From Eulemur rufifrons (Eukaryota; Chordata; Mammalia; Primates; Lemuridae), in NCBI RefSeq assembly GCF_041146395.1, contig NC_090989.1, forward strand, positions 44,914,501 to 44,978,500: a stretch of 64,000 nucleotides of DNA, written 5' to 3'. The position numbers were made by a program, and so were the translations under genes. The notes beneath the pieces were generated by a model. It did no database searches, was not told the origin of the DNA, and was given only the letters and a program-made list of their open reading frames with translations. Below are positions 11,287 to 46,129 of this stretch, piece after piece. The first letter of the stretch is position 1, and each line of letters opens with the position of its first letter.

Positions 11287-12309
11287 GTAAGCAAAGGCAA
11301 CACCACCATTGTCTCAGAGTCGTTAAATGTTAAGTTTGAACACTTGAAATGTTTTTATACAATGTTTGTATCTCTAGTAGGTGATGTTAAAATCCCCTCT
11401 CCTTCTGTGAATACAGCTGCCTGTTATTTTCCTTCTTCCTAGTTTTACAGGTGGCCAGTGTCTATGAGACTGTTAATAGAACCAGCATATACTAAAGTTA
11501 TTAAAGTTTTAAATGTTATTTTTATTTTCAATCTGAATGGGCCTTCTTTGGAACTATTCTAAGCCAAAATGTAAATAAGAAGTAAGAAAAGTCTTTTAAA
11601 TTAAAACTAGAACATTACATGCATCACCAATATTGTAGAAGTTCTGCTATTAATAAGCTGTGTAAACTTGGGCAAGAGGCTGGCACTCTTTGGGCCTTGT
11701 TTTCTCAGTAGAGTTAATTCTAGTTCCTTCTCTGTCTTTAAATGCAACAATTAATAATAATTTCATTAAAGTACCTTGTAATTTTTTTAGGTTTATTCTC
11801 CTTACTATTCCTGGAACCCCATGCAGAAATTTCAGACACCAGTGTGTCTCAAAACTGTTTTGAGAAAGCTGTGGAGCTCAAATGTCCATCAGGAATTAGC
11901 TACATTTTACTCATGAATCTAGGTAGTCTTTCTGACGCATTAAAGTTCATCAGAGAATAATAATTCTACTAGCAAATTTGTTACATTACAGTTTTGTTTG
12001 GAGATCTTTTCATGAAAGACAGTTACTGACTGGGAACATTATGCTTTAGTGGCACTGGTAAATATGTAGATTCACAGTGGTCTTGTGATTTAGTTCTAGG
12101 GAATCGCTTGAGCTCCTCAGCATAGACCTGAACCACTGGACTTGCAGAACTCTTGAGTACGATGAACCTAGGCTACAGGTTTCTTATTCACATCAACATC
12201 TTAATTTAATGGAATCTAGGCTGTAATCATCTCAGTGATTTGTGGAGCTACCTTTTCTGTCAATCTTTCCATTTTCTGGCATCAAGGAGATTAAAGTATT
12301 TTGAGAGTC

Positions 12310-12555
12310 GCATATTGATGAATATGGATTCTGGTGTGTGCCTGGGTTCAAGTCCCAGCTCTGCCACTTACTGCTTGGGTATCCTGGGAGAAGTTATAAC
12401 TCCTGTGCGCTTTAGGGTCTTTATCCGTGTGAGAGAGATGATAATAACACCTTTCTTAAGGGGTGGTTTTGAGGATTAAAAGAATTGTACATCTAAAACA
12501 TTTAGACCAGTTCTGTCACATAAGTGTTTAGTAAATTGTAACCATTTTTATTGCC
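12310..12555 (+). repeat. MIR SINE
   Basis: Core: gggttcaagtcccagctctg, ccacttactgcttgg, ttttgaggattaaaagaatt and gtgtttagtaaattgtaacc, in MIR order. Confidence 0.8.
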
Positions 12556-13204
12556 ATCTGTTGCACAGTGTTTATTCTTCTGCCTTCATTCTCTAGCTTA
12601 GGGCTGACAAAAATTCCAGTCTTCCTCCTTACCTTGCTAGACGCTACTGAGTCACCACAATGTTTGCTTCTAAGCCTAGGACACAATATGTGAATCTGTC
12701 TCAACATTAAAATGGGTCCATATGAGAGTGGAAGATGAAACCTATTTGTCAGCTCCGATATTTTGTAGAGTTCTTCATTTTATTTTTTCCTTCAAGATAT
12801 AAATTTGAAATGCCAATTACAAATCGGGTTTTCTGTTTGTTTGTTTTTACTAAGTCTCAGAGCAGTTTTATTATGAAAAGCATAAAAAGGTGTGGTTTAT
12901 ATAACCAGAAATAGGATCTAATTCTGAGTTTTGCCAATGAATTACTACTATTTTGAATGCCTTTCATTTTACATTCAGAAGCAGATGAGTAAGACTTCCT
13001 GTCACAGATACTTTAAAGTGTCAAAATGAATGTGCAGCAATAATAGCACAGTAATGTAAACTTATTTTTTTGAGGCTATTCTTAGCACACGATGTCATGA
13101 GTTCTTTAGCATCTCTACCAGGATATTACAAAGCTAGTTTTCTAGGGAAGGCTTGGTGTATGGCCAGCTAATACTTCTCTAGTTTTAAAAGAAGAATTAA
13201 AACA

Positions 13205-13385
13205 AGATTACCTTACCATGTGTCAGATACTTATCTAAGTGCTTTAGATCATAATAGCTCTATTAGGTAGTATTATTATTTCCCATTTTATAGCTGAGGA
13301 AACTGAAGTATAAAGAGGTTAAGCAAATTCCTAGGGTGATACCACTAGTCAGCGGAAGAGCTGCGACTCAAGCTCAGGGGGTCTG
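13205..13385 (-). repeat. MIR SINE, antisense
   Basis: Antisense MIR signature: tgtgtcagatacttatctaa, attatttcccattttatagc, tgaggaaactgaagt, aaagaggttaagcaaattcc and agagctgcgactcaagctc. Confidence 0.75.
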
Positions 13386-14237
13386 ATTGCAAAGGAAAGA
13401 AGTAATCTTAACACCGAATTATGCTGCTGCCTACAAAGAATAAATTGCATGAAGAAGATGATGAAAAGTAAGATGGGAGGACAAAATTGTAGAAGTCTTA
13501 AATGCCAGGCTAAATCTAAGTGGCAAGATGTGAGCTGCACTTTGAAGATTTTATGCCGGATACAGCATGTGGGCTGGTTTAAAGGGAAGAAAGACTGTAG
13601 ATTACTGCCAGTTGCTAAGGGGGAGAAGTAATGAGAACACGGGTTTAGGAAACAGGATTAAGATAACAGCTTGAGAACACCTGTATTTAGGTGGGCGGAG
13701 GAGGAAGGGAGAATCTAGAAGCACAGGCAGCGAAGTTAGCGGTGGGAGGCCCAGGCCGGTGCGGTGTCCCCCAAGGGAAGGTGGTTCAGGAATTGAAAAC
13801 TCTGGAGATCAGAAAGGATTGGAACAGAACCAAGGTGAGTGGGGGGTTAGAGATATTAATTAATTCATTCCTTTATTGCATTGAATAAGTAAATATTACT
13901 GTGCACACGTGATAAGACAGGAATTGTGCTGGAGGGGAACCCAGGTAAAAATGCTTCGTCATGCCACACACTCTGCTACTTATTAGCAAGATCACTTTTG
14001 ACAAGTGTTTTAGTTTTTCTAAATCCTGGCTGCCTCTTCTGTAATGTGGTACATAAAACCTCACTCTGTCTAAATGCCCTCAACTCTTGTGGTCTTTCCA
14101 GCTCTAAGATCTGTACTTCTTGAGTCCAAGTTGTGAATAGCAAAAATTGGAAATATTATAAATAGTTGGCGGTGATTTAATTGGCACTTTTAGGTGAATC
14201 CGAAAGAGATGCAGAATGAAGTGTGTGTCCTGTAGGT

Positions 14238-14430
14238 CAGGGGTCCCCAGCCTGTGGTGAGTTGTGTAATTACTTCGTTATATATTACAATGTAATAACA
14301 ATAGAAATAAAGCGCACAATAAATACAATGCGTCTGAATCATATCGAAACCATCCTCCCCCTCCCCGGCCCGTGGAAAAATTGTCTTCCACGAAAATGGT
14401 CCCTGGTGCCAAAAAGGTTGGGGACTGCAG
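14238..14430. mobile_element. Short hAT-type MITE with perfect 8 bp target-site duplication
   Basis: It begins caggggtccccagcctgtgg and ends aaaaaggttggggactgcag, inverted-like termini. The octamer ctgtaggt occurs immediately before (14230-14237) and after (14431-14438). At 193 bp it is non-autonomous, with an internal gaaaccatcctccccctccc landmark. The family name is not certain. Confidence 0.85.
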
Positions 14431-14816
14431 CTGTAGGTGTAATATGAATGGAGAAGTCCCACATCTTTCTTCTCACAAATGGCAGTAATCATAGTGATAC
14501 TGATAATAGATAAAAGGATATGACTGAAAATAATATAGGAAGGACAGTGTCCAGGGAATTTACAAAGAACCACAAACATGCCCTAGAATGGTGAGGGAAA
14601 TTTTTCTTAAAGCCACTTATTTTCAAAGAGAGTCTGACTAGTTTCTTCAGAGAAAATTCTCTTGATTGAAAATTTTAAAAGGTCAAGCTCTAGACTTTTA
14701 AAAGACGTAGCATTGAACTTAGAGTGAGCTTCCAGTTCCCCTCAACAGCTATGTTCTCTGTGAAGCCCTGATCCTCTCAGCTGGATACAGTTCCTCTTTC
14801 CTCTGACCTTCTCCAG

Positions 14817-14971
14817 CAGTACTTCTCAAACACACAGGCCACTGGGGCTTCTTGCTAACATGCAGGTCCTGACTCAGTGGATCAAAGAGTGTGGCCGAGA
14901 GTCTGCATTTCTGTCCACTTCCCAAGTGATGCCAATTCTGTTGATCCCTGGACCACACTTTGAGTAGCAAG
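14817..14971 (+). repeat. MER5A-type hAT MITE
   Basis: It shows cagtacttctcaaac, gcaggtcctgactcagtgga, gagtctgcatttctgtcc, caagtgatgccaattctg and ggaccacactttgagtagc, the MER5A order. Confidence 0.75.
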
Positions 14972-15199
14972 GGTCTAAAATATTTTGCTTTACTTCTCAT
15001 AACAGATAATCAAAATAATTTAAAAACAGTACAACTTAGTTCCCTCACCAGACTGTGAGCTCTATTCCCCAGATCGTAAAGTACAGTACATAGGCATTAT
15101 GAAATGCTTGATGAAGAGATTCTTACATTCTTACAAATCACAATAGCATCAGTAATTTGAATTGCTATTGGTAGGGGCTTTTTCATTTTAAACTGAAGT

Positions 15200-15765
15200 A
15201 AATGTGCTATTCAAAACTGGGCACCAGAATGCAATATAAAGTTCAATATATATTTACTATATGACCCCTGAAAATATATATCCACTCAAAGAGTTGTTCT
15301 TGAATGTTCAGCGCAGCTTTATTTATAATAACTAAAAAACTGCAAAGAAATAAAATGTTTATTTTCTGGTAAATTGATAAACAAGTTGTGGTATAGCCAT
15401 CCAATATAATACTATTACTAGTCAGCAATAAAAAAGAATGAACTCCTAATACAAGCAACAATTTGGACAATTTTTTTCAAAAGCAATATGTAAATTGAAA
15501 GAAGCCAGAACTAAGATATATACTGTATAATTCCATTTATACAAAACTTTAGAAAAAGCAAAACTAGTGATAGATTAGGTTGCTAGGGGCCAGGAAGTAG
15601 GGGAAAGGGATTTACTATGAAGAGAAATGGAGGAACTTTTGGGGTTGATGGAAATGTTTAGTATGATACTTTGGTGGTTATTACCTGATTTTATATATTT
15701 TCCAAAATTCATCAAAATAGTACACTTAAAAGCAGTGAATTTTATTGCCAAAATTTATCTCAACA
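15200..15765 (+). repeat. L1M LINE 3' fragment
   Basis: Old L1M signature: cagctttatttataataact, gttgtggtatagccatccaa, ataaaaaagaatgaactcct, gttgctaggggccaggaagt and atcaaaatagtacacttaaa. Confidence 0.75.
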
Positions 15766-16867
15766 GTCACCACTGTGTTAAAAATATCTAGTACTTCTTG
15801 GAGGTTGGTATCTTATCAGTAGGATGTTAGTATAAGGAAATAGAGAAAATTTTCACTGTAGGAGAAGAAATGGGCCCCGGAAGAAAATATGAAAAAATAG
15901 TGGAAACATCAGAAGTTCCCTTAAAAGCTTCTTTGTGTATTTGCAATGGAGCTTGGTCTAAAGGGAGGGATCTTGAAAACAGGAACTCCAGTTCATTTAT
16001 TTTTGCTATGCAGTACAGTTGCTATTAGCTGAATGATTTTACTGTGTCCGGCTGTGCTATTAAAAAACAAAATTCTGCTGAAAAGTCATTTCTGTCCTTT
16101 TTATATTCTTTGTAGTGAGCACACCCCATTTTCATGGGAGGATTTGGTAATCTGCCTTGATTGTGAGGGCTTAGCTTTAAGTGAAAAGGTCTGTCTACAT
16201 ATGCTAAGGATGAAATCTAGCAAAAGCGCTGGCTTTCTTGAAAAACTGAGAGGGTATGTGTACATGTAGGAACCAGCTTCATATCATTGTATTAGCGGAA
16301 GAATTGGAAGAGTGAAGAGCAGGAAAGTAAGTTACTTATGTTCCTCTTCTGCCACGCAGAAAGAAACAGTTATGTATTTAGAAATCAGTCAGGATTTATA
16401 CAGTTGGTCCAATTTGTTGAAATTATACAACTCTGTTATTTTGGGAGGGGAGCATAAATCAAATTATAATTTTCTATTAATTTACTTGGTAATGTCACAG
16501 TATTTTTCTTGATTTGTGTTAAATAGCAGTAGCTTATAGCTTCAGATTTAAATTTAGACTTTTCAGGTATAATACTGCATATTGTTTAAATCTGTGTGTG
16601 CTAGTCTTTAAATGTTTAATTATGGCCTATTGAGAATTTCCTAGTCTCTCCAGCAGAAAATCCCGTCAACCAAACTACTCATTCCATAAGATTTATCTCT
16701 TTAATTGTGAGATGAATAGTTTTTTGTGTTATAATGTTCTAAGTAAATGTATTTGTTAAATGGATACATTTAATGGATGTCATCCCCTTATATTAAGTGA
16801 ATATACTAATTCACACTGTTATAGCTAAAAATATGGTAATTCTAGTCTATCATTAAGCACAGTTTAA

Positions 16868-17035
16868 AAGTGTGGGCTTTGAAATCAGATAGATCTTAGT
16901 TTGAATTCTGGCTACTGCTCTGGGTATTAAACATCTCTAGCAGGGGGGTGATAATATCTTTGATTTCATCATTATGTGGAAAAGGGCTTGGTACTATGCT
17001 GGGCATTTAGTAAGTGCTTAATAATCTGTGATATT
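16868..17035 (+). repeat. MIR SINE
   Basis: It shows gtgggctttgaaatcagat, agtttgaattctggctactg and ggcatttagtaagtgcttaa, in MIR order with a diverged middle. Confidence 0.65.
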
Positions 17036-18410
17036 ATTCACCTGATCATTGCTGCCAGATGGTGGAGGTCCTCAGTATATAAATGATGCTGGACCGTCTA
17101 ATTAGCAGTAAAGGCCAACTTAAAAAAGGGGTAGTTAATGAGGTGAAGAAGACTGAGGCCTTTGCATCTGCCACTGTGGGTCCCTGTACGTCTCCATTAA
17201 GGCTTGGCATGTTTGAAGATGGCGAGGTCTGGGAGGCTTAGGCTTAGGGCACCTGTGGTACTGGACCAAGAAACCTAGACACTGATGGGTGGCTGGAGCT
17301 GGAGGGTCTGTTCTAGGTTTGTTCACATGGGCACATGGTTGCAGATGGTAATCGCAAACTGAGCAATAAGCACAAAGAGGAAGGAAGGCAGGGTGTAAGA
17401 TGTGTTGGCCATGCTCCACACAGTCTCAAGTGTGCGTCAGTGTGCACTGAGGACTGGCAGAGACCTGCATGGACGAGGGCCTGTCCAAGGGCTGAATGGA
17501 CACAGGTGTCACCAGGGCCACCTGGGAAAGATATGGAGGTGAGCCACGAACAAGGGCACCTGCCTAAGGGGAAAGTCATGGTTGAAATCTAGCTGCTGCT
17601 GAGATATTAGACATTAGATGCCCACAGGCTGTGCATAGCCAGAGGGGGAATTCTTTTCTAATTTGCGCAAAGATGCAAGTTATTGGGTATTAGTATTGAA
17701 CAGTAGCTTGCTGGGTGTGAGAGAAGACCTAGTTGGAGAAAGAGCAGGACATCTGTCACTGAGGAAGCAGGGAGCAAAGGGGCCTCACCACAGAGTGAAT
17801 GTGGATATGGTTTAGGATTTTAGTGACTAAAAAAATTGGAAGTTTGGCTGGCTGCAAGCTGCTGGGGTGGCTAGGAGAGAGAAGAATGAAAACTAGGCTA
17901 TAATTTAAGGACCCAGCAACAGGGACTCAGGTCACCACGAGTGTTTCTTACTTGGTGTTGTATGATATTGATTGAGATACTCATAGGGCTTTTCTTACCT
18001 GGTGAGTAGAACAGTGTTTCCAGAATTATTGCTGAACATGCTTTTTTTCTAGCTGGTTGGAAAAACAAGCTCCCTTTGGTTTGAGAAAGCATTAGGAGAG
18101 TTTAAAAAAAACAAAAAAAAACTTACCATTTGTCAACTGTCATTCCATAGGGTTTATTTTGTTTTACAAACAATACTAGCATGGCCTGGAAGAGCAGCAT
18201 TGGAAAGAACAGGGTTGGGAGTAACAGACTTTTATTTCGACAGAGTTTAATCAAAAAGAGTATAAACTTTCTCTTCATTTCATCAATTCCTAGAATTGAT
18301 ACTGCGTAAGGAGCTGATGCGATTGACAAATTGGATAAATGCTCTGTAATGTTTCGCCTGGTATCAAAAGGGTGGGCCTGTGCTCCTTTGTGAAAGCTCA
18401 GATCTGGGGG

Positions 18411-18640
18411 CAGGTAGTATAATGCATAGGCTCTGGCCTGATACATTTGGGTTTGAGTCCTGGGTCTGCTACTTGTCAGGTCAGGAAAGTTATTGCTTCT
18501 CTCAGAGTTTGTTTCCTTACCTATAAAATGGAAATTGTAAGTTTACTACGTCGTTCACAGGGTGGTTGTCAGGATGACATACACCAAAAGCATTTATCAC
18601 ATGTCTTGGCACATGCTAAGTACTCATACATCTTAATGAT
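18411..18640 (+). repeat. MIR SINE
   Basis: It shows ataatgcataggctctggcc, tttgagtcctgggtctgcta, tttccttacctataaaatgg and catgctaagtactcata, in MIR order. Confidence 0.78.
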
Positions 18641-18941
18641 TCTAGTCAGCGATTATCCATTGGGCATTTGCCACGTGCTAGGCATTTAGGGTAAAAAAAT
18701 ATTAGTACAGAGCATCTAGTTATGGGATCTGTAACTATGTTCAACTATCAACTTAGCATCTCCTATGTGACAGGTGTTGTTAGAAGTATGGAAATAAAAT
18801 GTTAGAGAAGATAGTACCTGTTTTTCATGGTACTTGCAGTCTCATTGGGATAATTATTGTAACATTTGTTATGGTCTCTTTCAGCAAATCCATTACTTCT
18901 TTTTTTCCTCCATAGTTCTGTTGCATATCCTAGAGCAGTGA

Positions 18942-19080
18942 TTCTCAAAATCTAATATGCATAAAACTCAAATTGGAAGATGCATGTTTACATGCACATT
19001 CCTGAGCCCCAGAGATTCAGATCAAGCAGAGACTCTGGAATGTACACGTTAACAAGCCCCCAGCTGGTGCTGAACCTGCC
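18942..19080 (+). repeat. MER5A-type hAT MITE
   Basis: It shows agagcagtgattctcaaaat, cctgagccccagagattcag and aacaagcccccagctggtgc, the MER5-like order, with a diverged right end. Confidence 0.65.
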
Positions 19081-19685
19081 CTAGAGTCACCCCCTCCCTT
19101 CACCAATGTCTGAATTTACCCTTCCAGAACTCAAGATGCCAAAAGACACTATAAGAAAGTTTAGATTAGAATTCTCTCTTTTGAGTTCTCCTCAGGCCTT
19201 TTATCTCGAGAGACAGGATGACACCAGGAATAGAACTCTGAGAAGGAAATGGTCAGACCATGCATCTATTTCTGTTTCCCTTGAACTGTGTGCCCTGAGA
19301 CAACTCAACCTTAGAATCCTTCAGTTTCCTCATTCATCAAGAAAAAAATTTGTACAAACATTTAACAAGCTTATTTTGAGCCTTAAATGGAGTGATGGAC
19401 ATATAACCTTTTTACAAACTTTGGAGCTCCACTCAAATAAAATATACTTTTATTATTAAAGAAAAGGAAAAACTGTTGCCAAGCTTGAGCTTAATTTGGC
19501 ATGTGTATGTGTACATTGGGTTGCATATCATAGTTTGAGAAGAAGTGAATATTTGTTCTCTGCCATTGGTCTTCTCCCTCACTGCCCTTTACCCACTTTT
19601 GATTGTTTTGTGATTTAAACTTTGTAAAGGATATTTTAGGGATTCTGGTTTTAAGGGCATTAGCGTCAGTCATGTTTAACGTTAA

Positions 19686-20029
<344 letters not shown>

Positions 20030-20819
20030 TAATGTCAAGATCTTGAAACCTGTTTGTGTTGGTAATTGAAGCTATATTGAAGGACCTTCTGTCTTTTTAA
20101 AAGCAGGTACCCTATATTTAATTCTAACTGGTTTTTCTTTGAATGATTTTGCTCAAAGCAAGATGGTCCTTCCGTTTATAGAATTTTAATTAGGGAATTT
20201 GTTTATTTGCGGAAGTTTCTTCCTGCGAGCAAGAGGAACCGTACATATTTATCACAAGGATATGCTGCCTGGCCCCAGTCTTCTTTGCAACTTGAATACT
20301 GGAGCTTTGTATTGCCGGTGAAATACAAGAGAGTGGCTAAGCTTCTTAAATGTTTTTCAGGTGGTGTATGCAATGGCTGTTCAAGAGTGGGGTTGGTTTA
20401 CTTTTTGAAGGAAAAACTTCTTTGTTTTCAGTTAAACCACATATTAATGAATGAAAAACAACAAAACAATTACAAAAGTCTTGCTAATCCATACCTCCAT
20501 GCTCTGTAAAATAATACATTGCGTAAGGAGTATGTTTTGGGGGATGGATGAGCAAATTGAATGGTAAATACTGAGTTATTTCTCTAGACCTTCATACACT
20601 GCTTTATCTTAGATGTAAATATATTTTTTAAAAATTTACTGATACTGGTAAGTTGTATCCTTGTTGGATATTTGCATAAGTGATGTTATTCTTAGTGGAG
20701 CCTTAACTGTTTAATTTGAGCATTTAAGCAAGATATTTGGTGACTATTTTGACCGATGGTAAACTGCCTTCCAGGACAGTTTAATAACCAAAGAGGTAGA
20801 TGGTGTGCTCTCACCTGTA

Positions 20820-20935
20820 GATATGTGAGGACGCTTTAGGTCAGAAGAGGCAAACTGATTTACCCAGGGTGCCCCAAGTCTTATGTGGAGTTGGGCTGTC
20901 AATCAGGTCTTCTGATTTCCAACTAGTGTTGACTC
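20820..20935 (-). repeat. MIR SINE fragment, antisense
   Basis: It shows agaagaggcaaactgattta, cccagggtgccccaagtctt and caatcaggtcttctgatttc, an antisense MIR pattern; weak. Confidence 0.5.
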
Positions 20936-22356
20936 TTCACAGGGATTATAAGTATGTGTAAATGAACGACTGCTCATTTAACTTGTTTATTTGCTTTCGC
21001 CTGACATAGCCTTCATTTGTAACTAATTTATAATCGTGGCATATGAGGGTGATGGCTGTTTTAATAGCAGTGAGAAGCAACAGCTGACAGCAATCTATAA
21101 GCTATCTTAACCAGACAATCACTGCAGTTTAGGACTGCTTAGCAAATAGCCCACATGCTCCTTAGCTCCAAAGGGTCTCAACTGTAAGAAAGCACAGCAC
21201 AATTAGGATATTAGTGAAGATGACCCCATGCTATCAAGAAAAGCTTAAATTATGTTTAGTACATTCTACTTATGAAGGCAAGGGAGTAGTTTAAGATTTC
21301 CATTTGGACTTATTTACCATTAAAAGAGAGGCAGTGTTACATTATTTGGAAATGTATCCAACCAGACTAGCATGTTCTATACTCATCACCCTAACTGAGG
21401 CCAACAGATATGGACAGGAGTGAGAGGAGTGGTACATGCAGTTGTAGATAAGCGAGGCAGAGAAATAGTATACCTGATTAAAGTCACGTGCATTGAAATA
21501 GAAGATCTGTTATGGAACCATATATTAAATTTGTCTTTTGCATTTAATTACATATGAAAGTGGAAACTTTTCATATTTATCTTTGAAGCAAAGAGAAAAC
21601 TAAACAAACATGTTTTAGAGATTTTAAAAAATATATTCTACAAAGCTTTTTTTTTGCATTTACATTCTAGAAAGGATTGTGTCCAGGTTTTTGTGTATCT
21701 GCAAATGTGCAATGAACAATACTGTCAGTCTGATACAAAAACAAGCAAGTAATTATCTGAATATACCTGTGCTATGATGTTGAAAAATCAAATAAGTGGA
21801 TCTAAAAGTATATAAAAATTGAGAACGTGGGAAATATTTTTTCAGTATTTTTCCTTAGTTTTTCAAAATTAGAAAAAGGATGTGTAAAACTTATAATCTA
21901 TAACATTTAGAAGTCATTTCAAGCACTGAGAAATGAAATGTTTATTCACCTCTTAAGGCATATAATTGCTTTCTATTAAAAGGGAAAAAGATACTTTTTA
22001 ATGTTTCTGAGAAAAAGTTTTAGATATGGAATAGATGTGTAAAATTTTGTTCTGAAGGAATTTTTTTCCTTTCTTACCTAACATCAGAAAGTGATAGGGA
22101 AGCACCTAACTTTGAAACCATGAAACTGTTTATTGGCCTAAATTCATCATGTGCTGATTGATAAGAGGAGAGACAGAAAAAAATTTCTCTTTCTGCACAG
22201 TGTTTTCAAAATTATAGGCTTATATCTTTTTTCCACTGTTCCTTCTCTATATGTTTATTCACTAATGCTTATATTAGAGTCATTGTGAAAATCCATCTGT
22301 GTAACAATTTTGCCTTTGCTTTGAACTTCACTCCTTGTGTCTCAGGTGGGCCAGCC

Positions 22357-44391
<22,035 letters not shown>

Positions 44392-44996
44392 CCCTACAGA
44401 CTCAAATGATGCTTACAGTATTAGTTTTATTTTTATACTGCAACTTTTAGTTTATTTTTAAATATGTTGGATGCACTTGTCAAATAATTATGTATATGAA
44501 GTCTGTTGCTGCCTGGTGATTCATAACCACCAGCTTAATTTCTGTGAATACTATATATTTAACTTATGGAAACCAAGAAATGTTTAGTTATTAGGGAAAT
44601 AAGTAAAGTTTTAATTGCATTGTTTTTAAAATAAGCTAGTTTTCTAAGGTGTTTTTAACCATCTTTTTATAGTTAATTCATCTTAGACTTTTGAAGGGAT
44701 ACAACTTCCTAATAAGGGGATTTAGTTTACCGCAAGACTTTGACTATAAAATGACATTTTGAGAAGTGTATTTGGCTACTTGTAAACCCGGCTGGTGGGC
44801 AATGGCATGAGATCGTGCCTTGATGTGGCAAACAGGAACCACTTAACTATGGAAATCTAAGTTCATTCTGGTTTAATTAAGCTTTGTTCCCCCTGCAATT
44901 AGCTACACCGTAATCATGATGAGTAATTTGGTAGAATGAAGATGGCATTTTTGTTGTTAAGTTAAAGGAAATAGGCCAAACATAAAATTCTGGATG

Positions 44997-45002
44997 AATA
45001 AA
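44997..45002 (+). terminator. Candidate ST3GAL6 polyadenylation signal 1 (AATAAA)
   Basis: A canonical AATAAA hexamer about 600 nt downstream of the ST3GAL6 stop codon. Downstream GT-rich support is weak, so it may be a minor site. Confidence 0.35.
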
Positions 45003-45545
45003 TAACTAAAGAATTACCAAAGTCTAGTGGCTTTGCATTATTTTAAAGAAATATAAAAGTTTAACTTTATACCAAGCAGCTGAACTAGGCAAGCTCAAGG
45101 AGGAGGAAATTCTTGAATATGTTTTGCCTGGCTTATTCATTAAATTTTAAAAGCTTTCTATTTGAAGTAAACTAGGAAAGGCAAAGACAACAAAGCAAGT
45201 AACCCCTTAAGAAGAGTCAGGCTGTTTTTTGGATTTATATGGCATTTTCATGAAAAATCTCAATTTTTTTCATGAACAAAGCTAATCTTCAACTGGAAAG
45301 CTTACCTGCCTACCTGCAGTGCACCAGAGAAGTGTCTGAGCAATCGGATGCAAACAAGCCAGGCCCACTAATGTGCTGAGCTAGTCCCCCTTCCCAAATT
45401 TTAATGAACATAATCAAAGGCGATTTGGAGGTGGGGGAAGGAGAGATGAAGAAGGAAGGAAGCGACAAGTAGAATTTATAAGAAGGATGGAGTTAAAAGC
45501 TGTCAGAAGAGGTTAAGCTAAAGAAAGATTTACTGTTTTTTGAAC

Positions 45546-45551
45546 AATAAA
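45546..45551 (+). terminator. Candidate ST3GAL6 polyadenylation signal 2 (AATAAA)
   Basis: A canonical AATAAA hexamer about 1.15 kb after the stop codon, followed within 20-30 nt by ctggtgttgctg, a GT-rich downstream element. It is the better candidate for the main mRNA end. Confidence 0.5.
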
Positions 45552-45565
45552 TATCACTGGGAAAC

Positions 45566-46104
45566 ACTGGTGTTGCTGACACCCAACCTGCCTGTCTAAA
45601 GAGAGTGTATAAAGAGTGAAATATTAGATCAGGCTCAGAAACAGGAAGAAAATACTTGAAAGCAGTATAAGAGGGAGAATACTAGTAGTTGATTTAACCC
45701 AGATCAGACATTGATTATGGACTGTGTTCTGTTAATACCAGCATGTTTACACAGTGCCACAGTTTCATTGGATTCTTCTAATAACTTTGACGTGGAAAAG
45801 GCAAGTACTAGACTGGAATCCACATGTGTTCAGTATGATTTTTCCTTCACACCACGCACAGCCATAGGCTGCAGCTTGGTTGCTGAGGGTCAGTTTGAGG
45901 TAAAGAAAATCAGGCTTCAAAAAGGATAGTGCTGGTCACAGAAAACAAAAAAGCAATAGTGGCATTTTCAAATATTGCTGGAAACACTATAATATTGGCC
46001 ATGAAATTTCTGAGTCATGTTAAAACTGAAGAATCTGGAATTCTGTGTAGTATGAGAAAAAGCTACAAACCTCAAGGGTGTTTTAGTTAAGCCAAATAAT
46101 CTGA
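45566..46104. other. Short gap between the convergent ST3GAL6 and DCBLD2 3' ends
   Basis: About 540 nt lie between the inferred cleavage sites of the two convergent genes. I see no gene or repeat in it. If either transcript uses a distal site, the two 3' UTRs would overlap here. Confidence 0.45.
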
Positions 46105-46123
46105 GCAAGACACATATATACAA

Positions 46124-46129
46124 TTTATT
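46124..46129 (-). terminator. Probable DCBLD2 polyadenylation signal
   Basis: TTTATT on the + strand reads AATAAA on the DCBLD2 strand. It sits about 3.4 kb after the stop codon, a distance that fits the long 3' UTR known for this gene, and no gene sequence follows. Confidence 0.55.

Larger units (their letters stand above)
44392..45565 (+). other. ST3GAL6: ST3GAL6 3' UTR (end inferred)
   Basis: AT-rich single-copy sequence follows the stop codon. Two AATAAA hexamers are visible on this strand, at 44997-45002 and 45546-45551. The second is followed by a GT-rich stretch (ctggtgttgctg) as expected of a cleavage site, so I place the 3' end near 45565. Earlier polyadenylation at the first hexamer is also possible. 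No interspersed repeat was recognised. Confidence 0.55.

Noticed and set aside
14190..14579. 129-codon minus-strand open frame
   Set aside because: It runs through the MITE at 14238-14430 and its flanks; an accident of the repeat.
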